64,000 nucleotides of DNA. Source: Microbacterium ureisolvens (GTDB taxonomy: Bacteria; Actinomycetota; Actinomycetes; Actinomycetales; Microbacteriaceae). The notes beneath the pieces were generated by a model, which saw only the letters and a program-made list of their open reading frames with translations, made no database searches and was not told the DNA's origin. The stretch lies in NCBI RefSeq assembly GCF_019511645.1, contig NZ_JAEUAX010000005.1:1-64000 (forward strand), in the 5' to 3' direction. Every line of letters starts with the position of its first letter. Position 1 is the stretch's first letter. Positions 26,039 through 34,412 of this stretch are shown here, piece after piece. Position numbers and translations under genes: made by a program.

Positions 26039-28693
26039 ATGGGGATTGTGGACGCAACCTACCCGCTGCACGCAGCATCCGACCCGCTCTTCTACGACCG
26101 GCCGCACCGCCGCGGCGTGACGGCAGGTGAGCAGTTCGCTCCCGCCGCAACCGCGTCCTGGGTCACCTGGACGCAAACCCGTGACGACTCCTGGTCGTTC
26201 TGCACGCCCCCCGACGTCACTGTCCCCGAGCAGGGGTGGAAGATTCACGTGAGCGCCACCCCGGGGACGGCAGAAGCCGTCCTGGCGGCCGTGTCGCTGT
26301 ACTGCCATCGAACCAGGCTCCCCTTCAAGTTCCTACGGGACCACCGAATACTGCGAGCCACACTCAGCAAGGACGGCGACCGCCGCGTCTCCGGGAAGTT
26401 CCTCACCGTCTACCCGACCTTCCCTGACGATCTCGAGTCGCACCTGACCGAACTGGACGCAGCCCTCGCGGGGTTGCCCGGACCCTACGTGCTCACTGAC
26501 CTGCGCTGGAAGAAGGGTCCCGTGTACGTGCGCTACGGCGCCTTCACACGGCAGTTCGTGAGCGACAACGGGGTCGACGTGCCCGCCGTGCGCGATCTCC
26601 ACACCGGCACTCTCGTCCCCGACGTCCGCTCGACCTCCTTTCATGTCCCGCCCTGGGTGCAGATTCCCGCTTTCCTCCAAGCGGAACTCGATCAGCTGGG
26701 GTCGGCGCCACCGGACCAGTTTCCGCAAGTGCAGGGTGCGCTGCAGTTCTCGAACGCAGGCGGCGTGTACGAAGCCGAGCTCGACGGCCGGCGGGTGATC
26801 CTGAAGGAGGCCCGCCCACATGTCGGTTGGACCCCAGACGGGCGTGACGCAGTGCAGCGATTGCACGACGAAACAGTGTTGCTGCAGTCGCTGAGCGAAC
26901 ATGTCCCGGTGCCGGTGGCGATCACGGCGTTCAGCGCGTACGACCATGCATACCTCGCAATGGAACGGATCGACGCTCCGTCGCTGCACGCCGCCGTCGT
27001 CGCCCGCAATCCGCTTGTCAGCTCTGACGTTTCAATGGCTGCGCGCCGCGCATACCGGGACTGGGCAGTCGCCGTCGCAAGTTCTTTGCGACAAGCGGTA
27101 GCGGATCTGCACGCCACCGGCCAGGTGCATGGTGACCTGCACCCCGGCAACGTTCTCGTGAACGACGACGCCACAGTCGTCTTGATCGACCTCGAGATGT
27201 CCCGGCCGATCGACGACGCGCAGCCGTCGGTCATCGGTGCCGCCGGGTTCGTCGCGACCGACGGCAGGAACGCCGCCGATCAGGACCTCTACGCCCTCGC
27301 GTGCATCGAGCTGTCCATGTTCGTCCCCTTGGTACCTCTGATGCAGGTCGACCCGGCGAAGGCCGGCGAGCTCGTCGCTGAAGCGGCGAACCAGTTCGAC
27401 CTCGACTCCTCGTGGGCGAACGACCGACTCTCGACGCTCGCACGCAGAAAGCCGCTACTCGGGCAGGCCGCGCCCCAGACGTCGCCGACCGCCACCACTC
27501 CGCTCACCACGATCGCAGCCCTCACCCAGACGCTGCTCGCCGATGCGACACTTGACCGGCAGGACCGGCTTTGGCCGGGCGATCCAGCACAGTTCAGTGA
27601 ACCGGTCGGCAGCCTGGCGCACGGCGCACTCGGTGTACTCACTGCGCTGCATCACGCGGGAGTTGCCGGCCTCGCGCAGCATCACGCGTGGGTAGACGCA
27701 GCAGAGGCGAGGTCGGAATCCCCGAGACGGTTCGGCCTGTTCGACGGAATTGCCGGCGCAGTGTGGGCATACCGCCAGTTGGGACATGCCGCGGCCGCCG
27801 ACCGGCACCTCGCGCGGTTGTCGAGCGTCTCACTTGACCGGCTCGGCTTTGACCTATATGGCGGGCTACCTGGCGTCGGCCTGACACTCCTCGCCGAAAG
27901 CGGCGTTCAGCCTCACCTGGCTAAGCCCGTGGTCGACATCGCGACTCGCCTCAAGGAACGGTGGCAGGACGCGGAACCGTCCTCCCACGTCGTCACCGGC
28001 AGGGGCGGGCTGTTGCACGGCGCTACAGGCACCGCGCTGTTCGCACTGCGGCTGCACGAGATCACCGGAGATTCAGAGCATCTGAGGCTCGCGACCGAGG
28101 CGATCGAGTACGACCTCCGCTCACTCCGCGCGGCCCCAGACGGCTCATTGCACGTCGACGAGGGATGGCGGCTGCTCCCCTACCTCGGCAACGGCTCCGC
28201 GGGAATCGGGTTGGTAATCGCACAACTCCTCGACCATCTTCCCGGCAACAGCCGTTACTTGGAGATCCTCGACGGCATCGTGCGCGCCGCGTCCACGCCT
28301 TTCACTATCCAGAGCGGGCTGTTCCAGGGCCGGGCCGGCCTCATCCAGTTCCTCCTCGCTGTCGGTCGGACCGAGCTTGCTACCGTGACTACATCGGCAG
28401 CGGTTCATGATCACGTGTCCGCTTTGCGGCTGCATCAACTGCGACGCGGCGACGAACTCCGGTTCGTGGGCAACGGTCTGCTGCGCGCCTCCTGCGATCT
28501 CGCGACTGGCGCCGCCGGAGTGCTGGCCACTTTGATCGACTATGAACACGTGGCGCGCGGCACGGACGACAATCGCACTTTCCTTCCCTTCCTCACGCCG
28601 TTCGGAGTCGAGGACCAGCCGCTGCTGCCCGCAGCTCGACCGAGTGGAGGAGGTGAGATGTATGGGGTACCTCCTCTCCCTTCAGTCGCTTGA
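26039..28693 (+). CDS. Class III lanthionine synthetase (LanKC, RamC/LabKC-like)
   Basis: The 884-residue enzyme has the three parts of LanKC: an N-terminal phosphoSer/Thr lyase (about 1-220, beginning near DPLFYD), a Ser/Thr-kinase-like domain (about 235-470, Lys in VILKEAR, catalytic loop VHGDLHPGN near 365-372, IDLE for the metal-binding Asp), and a LanC-like cyclase (about 520-880, FDGIAGAVWAY, LLHGATGTALFAL, LGNGSAGIG, FQGRAGLIQFLL). The cyclase lacks the Cys-Cys-His zinc ligands, which marks class III rather than class IV. ATG 26039 is chosen; GTG 26048 is an alternative. Its 3' end overlaps the precursor gene. It should phosphorylate, eliminate and cyclise Ser and Cys in that precursor. 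Confidence 0.9.
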   Translation: MGIVDATYPLHAASDPLFYDRPHRRGVTAGEQFAPAATASWVTWTQTRDDSWSFCTPPDVTVPEQGWKIHVSATPGTAEAVLAAVSLYCHRTRLPFKFLRDHRILRATLSKDGDRRVSGKFLTVYPTFPDDLESHLTELDAALAGLPGPYVLTDLRWKKGPVYVRYGAFTRQFVSDNGVDVPAVRDLHTGTLVPDVRSTSFHVPPWVQIPAFLQAELDQLGSAPPDQFPQVQGALQFSNAGGVYEAELDGRRVILKEARPHVGWTPDGRDAVQRLHDETVLLQSLSEHVPVPVAITAFSAYDHAYLAMERIDAPSLHAAVVARNPLVSSDVSMAARRAYRDWAVAVASSLRQAVADLHATGQVHGDLHPGNVLVNDDATVVLIDLEMSRPIDDAQPSVIGAAGFVATDGRNAADQDLYALACIELSMFVPLVPLMQVDPAKAGELVAEAANQFDLDSSWANDRLSTLARRKPLLGQAAPQTSPTATTPLTTIAALTQTLLADATLDRQDRLWPGDPAQFSEPVGSLAHGALGVLTALHHAGVAGLAQHHAWVDAAEARSESPRRFGLFDGIAGAVWAYRQLGHAAAADRHLARLSSVSLDRLGFDLYGGLPGVGLTLLAESGVQPHLAKPVVDIATRLKERWQDAEPSSHVVTGRGGLLHGATGTALFALRLHEITGDSEHLRLATEAIEYDLRSLRAAPDGSLHVDEGWRLLPYLGNGSAGIGLVIAQLLDHLPGNSRYLEILDGIVRAASTPFTIQSGLFQGRAGLIQFLLAVGRTELATVTTSAAVHDHVSALRLHQLRRGDELRFVGNGLLRASCDLATGAAGVLATLIDYEHVARGTDDNRTFLPFLTPFGVEDQPLLPAARPSGGGEMYGVPPLPSVA

Positions 28694-28781
28694 CCGCGCC
28701 GACGGCCAGAAGCAGGACGTGCTGTTCGCGAGCACCTTCAGCGTGACCAGCTGCGTGAGCGCCTTGTCCACCTCCTGCTGA
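28662..28781 (+). CDS. Class III lanthipeptide precursor (SapB/AmfS-like), 39 residues
   Basis: A 39-codon gene begins inside the last 32 bases of the synthetase gene in another frame, behind the strong ribosome site GGAGGAGGTGAG. The leader MGYLLSLQSLD carries the hydrophobic LLxLQxLD motif recognised by class III synthetases. The C-terminal core has Ser24-x2-Ser27-x3-Cys31 and Ser33-x2-Ser36-x2-Cys39, two labionin/lanthionine motifs in tandem as in SapB and labyrinthopeptins, ending at the final Cys. A perfect hairpin terminator follows 5 bases after the stop. Product activity (morphogen, surfactant or antimicrobial) cannot be read from the sequence. Confidence 0.9.
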   Translation: MGYLLSLQSLDRADGQKQDVLFASTFSVTSCVSALSTSC

Positions 28782-28785
28782 GCCG

Positions 28786-28829
28786 GTGTGCGGGACGTGA
28801 GCGACGCACACGTCCCGCACACCTTTCTC
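28786..28829 (+). terminator. Terminator after the lanthipeptide precursor
   Basis: A perfect 14-bp stem, GTGTGCGGGACGTG at 28786-28799 and its complement at 28809-28822, with a 9-base loop, is followed by CTTTCTC. It ends the kinase-regulator-LanKC-LanA transcript. Confidence 0.85.
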
Positions 28830-28861
28830 AACTCACCCCTCCCACGCAGAAGAGGAAGACC

Positions 28862-29020
28862 ATAGCAATCGCGATCACGCACGTTCGTTTCGACGGCACC
28901 GTGAAGACCGGCGACGAGATCGTCCGGTACCGCGGGACGAACATCAGCACTGGCACCAGACCAACAGCGACGACGGCGTCCGCGTCTGGTTGAACGACGT
29001 GATCACCCCGGCGCGGCCGG
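28862..29020 (+). pseudogene. Decayed DUF3892-like gene with ATA in place of the start codon
   Basis: Reading from an ATA at 28862, after GAGGAAGACC, gives IAIAITHVRFDGTVKTGDEI, the typical beginning of DUF3892 proteins, then VRYRGTNISTG. That frame soon stops, while a neighbouring frame continues with TNSDDGVRVWLNDVI, the expected next strand. So the gene has lost its start codon (ATG to ATA) and suffered a frameshift near 28950. No functional product is expected. Confidence 0.6.
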
Positions 29021-29029
29021 ATGGCTGCG

Positions 29030-29900
29030 CCGCGAAGGACGGGCACTCCCCGCGGCGATCACCACGGCAACCACCGTCTCTGCCGCCGAAATCAGCACCG
29101 CCTACCACGGCCGACCTCGAGACCGCGCCCGCGGTGTGCGGCATCCCGACCGACACCCCCCAGTCCGGGGCCGTGAATTCCGCCATCGGCCCCACACCCG
29201 CGTGGCCACTGACTACGCGTACGACGTGTGGGGCCGCGTCGTCGGCGCCTAGACCGCCGGCGACACGGCCTGGTCCTGCACCACGTTCGTCACCCGCGGG
29301 CGCATCACCGGTCAGACCATCGGCGGCCCCACCATCGCCACCCGCACCGTCACCACCACCTGCACCGTCCTCACCACCGGGGCACGGGGCGCAGGTCCTG
29401 GACGGCCCGGTCGCCGGGTCCCCGAACTGGTCCACGCTCACCACCGAGACGGGTCTGCTCGGTCGGGTGACGAAGTGCACCGACGTGTGAGACACCGTCA
29501 GGACGAACACCTACCAGGCGCTCACCAGCCGGCTCACCTCCAGCTCCACCAAAGCCGTCGGACAAACGACCGTGTTCACCGATGACACCTACCACGTGGA
29601 CGGGAAGATCACGCAGGTCAAGGCCAGCGGACAGAACGTCGCCAACCCGACCTACACCGCCGCCAGGAGCTCGCGTCCGTGGCGTATCTGGGAGGGCCGA
29701 AGCTCGCCAGCATCTCCCGCGGTCCCGCGGGTCGCGTGGTGGGGCAGGGGTGGACGTTCCCGTCCGCCACCGCGATCACCGAACAGGCGACCCGGTCCCA
29801 GTCGGGCAGGGGCGAGCAGCACCAGATCACCCGCGGCACGACCACCCACAGCCCCGCCGGCCGGGCTATGGCCAGGAACCCTCGACGCGTTGAGACGCTG
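29030..29900 (+). pseudogene. Decayed RHS/YD-repeat gene
   Basis: Three shifting plus-strand frames give consecutive RHS-type segments: YAYDVWGRVVGA then TAG, TAGDTAWSCTTFVTRGRITG, VLDGPVAGSPNWSTLTTETG, LLGRVTKCTDV then TGA, NTYQALTSRLTSSSTKAVGQ, TVFTDDTYHVDGKITQVKAS, and after another shift QELASVAYLGGPKLASISRG. At least two in-frame stops and two frameshifts are present. The order of motifs is that of actinobacterial wall-associated RHS toxins, with no toxin tip recognised. It indicates a formerly active polymorphic-toxin locus. Confidence 0.75.
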
Positions 29901-29958
29901 CCGCTCGACACAGGGAAGCATGGTCGTGTACCCAGGCCGAAGTCGGACCGTCCGCCCA

Positions 29959-31308
29959 CTACTTGGGCCACCCTCGGTCGGCAAACCACTTGAGCGCTGG
30001 TATCGCGATCGCGGATTCGCGGGCGCGGACCTGTTCATGGATCGCCCCGAGCTTGGAATCCGGGAAGACAACAGGATGCGGCCCGTCACGAAGCCACTCG
30101 AGCGTCGCGAGCGCATGGTCGAATGCTTGGGCCCAACGTTCGGTCCGCTCCTCGACGTATTCGCACGGGATCTGGAGGACAGTGTCGGGGAACGTGGCCG
30201 CTTGAGACCGATAGATCGAACGAGCTTCCTTCAGCTCGTCGACCTCGTCCGGAGCATGAGCGAGACGATCATCGGATTCGTCGAGGAACACGAATCTCGG
30301 AGCAGTAGCGGGGTCGGGCCGACGATGGTGACCGAAGCCGCGGTCGTCCTCGTCGGGCAGGCCGTAGTGCGCCCAGATTCTTCGCTCCGGGAGTCTGCTG
30401 ATCAGGAATCTGTGTGCCGAGGCGCGAGCGGTGTGCGTGGTCCTGTCGATCGCGCGACCCGTCGCGGCCATAGCCACGTCCGACGTCGTCGTGAACCCAT
30501 AGCCGAGGGCGAGAGCTACCAAGGATGCTACGTTCTTGACCCAGCTCGTCTGGGACGTCGCGACGAATGCCAGGGACCGTAAACCCTCCCATGGAACGGC
30601 GGCGACTGCACTCCTGGGCGAGCTGATGTACGAGATCGACCATTGCGTCGGCTTGCCGATCGCGTGCGCGGGCGGCTTATTCCAGCGCACGTCCCGACCC
30701 GCGGTCGACGGCACGGCATACGTGCCACGGATCGCCTGCTTCATCCGCTTGTCGGCCCAGATGTCTGCTGCAGCATTGGTCGAGGTGGGCTCGCCGCCCA
30801 CCCTAACGATGGTGAGCCGGTCTGCCACGTGCATGCGTGTCTGGGGACTGGGACCTTCCATCGCAGGCGTGACCGCGACCGCCCAGTCCTGAGTGTCGAT
30901 CGCCCGCTGAACGATCTTCGCGGCGCCGCCGCGGCGGCCGGAGGTGCTCAGCTCCACCTCCGCATCCTCAAGGCGAAGCTGCAGCTTGGTCAGCCGGTAA
31001 GCGGTGCCGAAAAGGTCATCGCTGACAGGCCCGCGCGGGACGACAGACATGTCCTCGAGGAGCGTCTGGATCGAGAACGGTCGCAACGAGTCGTCCGGCC
31101 GATCCCTGTTCATCGCCTGGACGATGTCGTTCAACAACGTCAGGTCGGGGCGTGATCTACCGCGCCGCCAGTTCGAGATCTGCTCGGCGGTGATGTCGGG
31201 ATGGGTTTCGTTCAGGCGGCGAGTGAGCTCGGCGACGGTGATCGCCGGAGCGCGACTCATCTGCGTCACCAGCGCCGCCCTGAACTTCTCCCACGGCGCT
31301 TCAAACAC
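29959..31308 (-). CDS. HTH-containing protein of unknown function, 449 residues
   Basis: The GTG at 31308 follows TAGGGTGAA. Residues 20-65 form an XRE/Cro-like HTH (TVAELTRRLNETHPDITAEQ, then ISNWRRGRSRPDLTLLNDI). The remaining 380 residues contain no motif I can assign. A middle region (LAFVATSQTSWVKNVASLVA) could be an alpha/beta sensor domain, and the C-terminus is rich in Trp, His and Arg. There is no signal peptide or membrane segment. It is transcribed towards the RHS remnant and away from the secreted amidase. It may be a regulator with a ligand-binding or effector region. Confidence 0.7.
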   Translation of the reverse strand: MFEAPWEKFRAALVTQMSRAPAITVAELTRRLNETHPDITAEQISNWRRGRSRPDLTLLNDIVQAMNRDRPDDSLRPFSIQTLLEDMSVVPRGPVSDDLFGTAYRLTKLQLRLEDAEVELSTSGRRGGAAKIVQRAIDTQDWAVAVTPAMEGPSPQTRMHVADRLTIVRVGGEPTSTNAAADIWADKRMKQAIRGTYAVPSTAGRDVRWNKPPAHAIGKPTQWSISYISSPRSAVAAVPWEGLRSLAFVATSQTSWVKNVASLVALALGYGFTTTSDVAMAATGRAIDRTTHTARASAHRFLISRLPERRIWAHYGLPDEDDRGFGHHRRPDPATAPRFVFLDESDDRLAHAPDEVDELKEARSIYRSQAATFPDTVLQIPCEYVEERTERWAQAFDHALATLEWLRDGPHPVVFPDSKLGAIHEQVRARESAIAIPALKWFADRGWPK

Positions 31309-31391
31309 AGCTTCACCCTATCCGTATGAATCCGTCACCAGGACCGTCCATGCTCACCTTCCACCGTAGGTTCGCGTAGGGAAGGATTCAA

Positions 31392-32360
31392 GTGAGCCGA
31401 CCGGCTCCGCATCGAAAGGGACGACAGTTGAACGTAACCACAGCTGCAATTCGCCGCCCCACAGCCCTCATCGCCCTCATGATGACGCTGATCCTCACCG
31501 CAGGCCTGACGGTGGTGAATGTCAGTCCGGCACGAGCCGACAGCCAGTTTCAGATCGCATTCACGGGGATCGGAATCTACCCTCGCTCCGCCCCGAGCAT
31601 GACCGCCTCGAAGGTCGGAGCTGCGCTTCCCGACGGCGCATGGGTCGCCGTCGCGTGCGAGACCACGGGCGACTCCGTCACCAGCGATGCCGGGACCAGC
31701 AAGATCTGGGAGAGGCTGAGCGACGGCACGTATGTGCCGAACTCGTTCGTCGAGACGGGAGCCGACGGATGGACCCCGGGTGTCCCGCGCTGCGACTCCG
31801 GTAGTCAGGGACCGTCTTCGAAGTCGTCCTACAACCGTCAGGCTGCCGTGGACTACGCTCGCGGCAACTACACGAACCTGAACGTCGGCGTCATCCCGAA
31901 GTGCACGTATTTCGCTTCGGCAGTCCTGGAGGCCGGCGGGATCAACACGGAGAGCAAGTGGACTCCGGAGAGCACCACGAAGTCGGATCAGGCGAGCAAG
32001 CTGCTGTACCGACTGCAGGGCAAGGTCGGCCCGACGAAGCGCTGGGCGAGCGCGGACTTCCTGAAGAACTACCTCGTCAAGGAGCGCAAGATCGCCACGA
32101 TCGCGGAAGTCTCGCTCGGCTCGAAGAACCCCGGCGCCGAGCTCGGCGATCTCATCATGTACGACTGGGGCGGCGTGTCGCCCGGAGTCATCGATCACGT
32201 CGCGGTTGTGACCGGCGTGGCCGCGGACGGGACGCTTCTCGTGACTCAGAAGGAAAACGACTACATCGACAAGGGGTGGAACTGGTCCGCGTCTGACGAT
32301 GCACCGATCTCCAGCGCAACCCCGGGCACACGCGCCTACCTGATCCACATCACGTTCTAG
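31392..32360 (+). CDS. Secreted amidase-domain (Amidase_6-like) protein
   Basis: The 322-residue product has an N-terminal signal peptide (LIALMMTLILTAGLTVVNVS, then ARA), an SH3-like region (FTGIGIYPRSAPSMTASKVG) and a C-terminal domain from about 150 with a conserved Cys and His: YNRQAAVDYARGNY, IPKCTYFASAVLEAGG and IDHVAVVTG. This matches the putative amidase family Amidase_6, NlpC/CHAP-like Cys-His hydrolases of cell-wall peptides. The GTG at 31392 follows GGAAGGATTC; a TTG at 31428 is also plausible. It starts 83 bases from the divergent HTH gene. Confidence 0.82.
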   Translation: MSRPAPHRKGRQLNVTTAAIRRPTALIALMMTLILTAGLTVVNVSPARADSQFQIAFTGIGIYPRSAPSMTASKVGAALPDGAWVAVACETTGDSVTSDAGTSKIWERLSDGTYVPNSFVETGADGWTPGVPRCDSGSQGPSSKSSYNRQAAVDYARGNYTNLNVGVIPKCTYFASAVLEAGGINTESKWTPESTTKSDQASKLLYRLQGKVGPTKRWASADFLKNYLVKERKIATIAEVSLGSKNPGAELGDLIMYDWGGVSPGVIDHVAVVTGVAADGTLLVTQKENDYIDKGWNWSASDDAPISSATPGTRAYLIHITF

Positions 32361-32369
32361 ATGCCGACC

Positions 32370-32402
32370 GCGGAGGCCCCCGATCAGCTGGTCGGTGGCC
32401 TC
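32370..32402 (+). terminator. Hairpin after the secreted amidase gene
   Basis: CGGAGGCC at 32370-32377 pairs with GGCCTCCG shortly downstream around a partly self-complementary loop. There is no strong T tract, so termination efficiency is uncertain. It lies 10 bases after the amidase stop codon. Confidence 0.5.
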
Positions 32403-32565
32403 CGCTCACCTGCCCCCCAACATTCGCGGCTCGAGTCGGGGACACGACTGCCTCCTCTGGCACGCCCGCGGGGGCTTGGCTGCAACTCCAGACCGCCCTG
32501 TCATCTGCCTCCGCGAGACGCCGGGTTCGCCTCAGCGATCGGCGGCAGGCTGGATCCACGTCGGA

Positions 32566-32679
32566 CTACGCGAGGACTAGGTTGTGAGCGAGTGACGTCG
32601 CCCTGTACTCCTCAGCGATCTGCTCGACTGCGACGAGCACGTCCATGGCGGGGGCGACCCTCCCGGTGAGGTAATGCAC
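32566..32679 (-). CDS. Possible 37-residue product in frame with and downstream of the SIR2 gene
   Basis: Immediately after the TGA of the SIR2-like gene the same frame stays open for about 50 codons to TAG at 32566. From GTG 32679 it reads VHYLTGRVAPAMDVLVAVEQ, then IAEEYRATSLAHNLVLA, which looks like genuine helical protein. No ribosome site precedes the GTG. It could be a small separate gene, a readthrough extension, or a lost C-terminal tail after a new stop codon. Confidence 0.3.
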   Translation of the reverse strand: MHYLTGRVAPAMDVLVAVEQIAEEYRATSLAHNLVLA

Positions 32680-32715
32680 GGGGCGATCTGCGGCGTGGCT
32701 CGGGTCCGTGTAATT

Positions 32716-34392
32716 TCACCGATCCGTCGACGAACCGATCCCGAAGCTCGTGACGATGTCGATAGCCTGCGTCTCCAGCGACACTGAGTCGGCGGGCGTG
32801 GTCACGGCGGTGTCCTCGTCGATGCCCAGGAACTGGGCCCCGTACGACCGCATCTTCGTACAGATCGAGAGCAGGATGTGGGGAAAGCCGTCCCGCACCA
32901 ACGTCAGGGTCGAGTCCTCCGACATGGTGGTCAGGGTGAGCACCCCGACTGACACGACACCGTTCTTGTATGGAATGGCGATCGGCACCGACAGGTAGTG
33001 CTTCCATCTCGGATTCCACGGCCGCTGGTCCTTGCGTGAACGCTCGTAGTCATCGGCACGCTTGAGCAGAGGGCGACCCGCGATGAAGGAATCGACGGAG
33101 CAGTTCCCGGAGTAATGAGCAATCTCCGCGAAGCGGGCAACGTCGGGATCCCGAATTTCTCCAGACGACTGGGCGTGAAGCACGAGACGCCGCTTGCCGG
33201 GATCTCGTCGCCAGACCTCAAGTCGGAATCGCTCCTCTGCGGGCGCGGCATACGAGCTCTTCGCGCCGTTCAGCTCAGCCCTGACCGCTGCCAGTAGATC
33301 GGCAGTCGAGGCGTGCGCGTGTGACGGATCACTGGCGAACTTGCCCTCCCGCCATGTCTTCTCCCAGAGGTCGAGGCGTCCACCGTGGCTCAACCCGCCT
33401 GGGTGATTGAGCTCGGACACCACCTCCTGGAAGAACTGCGGGTACTGAGAGTAGAAGTCGGGAAAGACGAACGTGAACCCGAGGTGCGAGGCGCGAAACT
33501 GCAGGAACGTCAAGAGCCGCTCCTGGGCCTCGGCGGTGTCGATCGACAGCTCCCCAAAGGGCACGGGGATCAGACAGGACTTGTCCATCGTGCCGTCGCG
33601 ATCTAGTGCGAGTGCTTCGATGATCGGCTGATCCCGCAGGCTCGTGCCCACGGCGACGAAGGCACCCTCCTGGTCGCGAAGGTGTCTCAGGATCTCGTCG
33701 CGCACGATCTCATGACGTGTCGAGAAGTCGACCTCGCCGTTTGGGACGAACCCCTGGACCTCGCCTTCGCCATGATCTGGGATCCGACCGTGCAGGTAGA
33801 CGACCTTCAGCTGGTTCGTGCTCGCCGGCTCAGAGGCCTGAGCAGGCTCTTCTCCGAGCACGGTGATATGCGGCTCGGGTGGCAGGTTCAGCGCATGTCC
33901 GTCGGCGATAGCCTCGTCGATGTACTTCTTGAAGGTGATCTCGAGGAAGGTGTCCTGGTTCGTGGTCAGGATCGTCACGCTCCTCCCGCGCCTCAAGAAC
34001 GCGACCGACAGGCGGCATATGGAGTCAGCGAGTCGCCCCGTCTGCCAGTGGTCGGTGCGATACAGGAGATCTCGCATTCGATCATGGCGGACCTTGCGTC
34101 CTACGGCGGCATCGCCGTTCTTCGCCCTCGCGTAGGCCTCCTCGAGTATCGATGAGAGCCCAATCGGGCCGAGAACGCCGAGCAGTCGCTTTGCCTCTTC
34201 CTCTCGCGGCAATCCCGCGATCAGACCTTCGAAGAGCTTCGAGTTCAGCGCACCCCAGTCCAGCCCGGTGAAGTCGATCGTGACGCCGGCACCGCAGTAC
34301 AGAACGAGGTTCTCGGCTGACGCCAGCTTCTTGACGGTCTCCCGGAATACCGGCTGTCTCGAAAACTCAGTGGTACTGCGAACGAGCTCCAT
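32716..34392 (-). CDS. SIR2-like NADase domain fused to a GAF-like C-terminal domain
   Basis: The product (558 residues from the ATG at 34392) has a SIR2_2-type N-terminal domain: LVLYCGAGVTIDFTGLDWG near 30-48, TTNQDTFLE near 143-151 (the Asn-Asp of the NAD site), LHGRI with His near 201, GTSLRDQPI near 249. In defence effectors such domains hydrolyse NAD+. From about 385 to 535 a second domain (LEVWRRDPGKRRLVLHAQSS, HYLSVPIAIPYKNGVVSVGV, TLTTMSEDSTLTLVRD) has GAF-like strand order and may sense a ligand. It is soluble. A small helical gene precedes it by 20 bases. Known SIR2 effectors carry SLOG, STING or TPR partners; a GAF-like partner would be unusual. Confidence 0.78.
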   Translation of the reverse strand: MELVRSTTEFSRQPVFRETVKKLASAENLVLYCGAGVTIDFTGLDWGALNSKLFEGLIAGLPREEEAKRLLGVLGPIGLSSILEEAYARAKNGDAAVGRKVRHDRMRDLLYRTDHWQTGRLADSICRLSVAFLRRGRSVTILTTNQDTFLEITFKKYIDEAIADGHALNLPPEPHITVLGEEPAQASEPASTNQLKVVYLHGRIPDHGEGEVQGFVPNGEVDFSTRHEIVRDEILRHLRDQEGAFVAVGTSLRDQPIIEALALDRDGTMDKSCLIPVPFGELSIDTAEAQERLLTFLQFRASHLGFTFVFPDFYSQYPQFFQEVVSELNHPGGLSHGGRLDLWEKTWREGKFASDPSHAHASTADLLAAVRAELNGAKSSYAAPAEERFRLEVWRRDPGKRRLVLHAQSSGEIRDPDVARFAEIAHYSGNCSVDSFIAGRPLLKRADDYERSRKDQRPWNPRWKHYLSVPIAIPYKNGVVSVGVLTLTTMSEDSTLTLVRDGFPHILLSICTKMRSYGAQFLGIDEDTAVTTPADSVSLETQAIDIVTSFGIGSSTDR

Positions 34393-34412
34393 GGACAAGT
34401 TCGACGAGACTT

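Noticed and set aside
26039..28693. Class IV (LanL) assignment of the lanthipeptide synthetase
   Set aside because: The cyclase domain lacks the Cys and Cys-His zinc ligands that class IV enzymes keep, and the precursor has labionin-type motifs of class III.
29572..30582. 336-codon plus-strand frame
   Set aside because: Its first 40 codons are RHS remnant, and the rest is antisense to the HTH protein gene.
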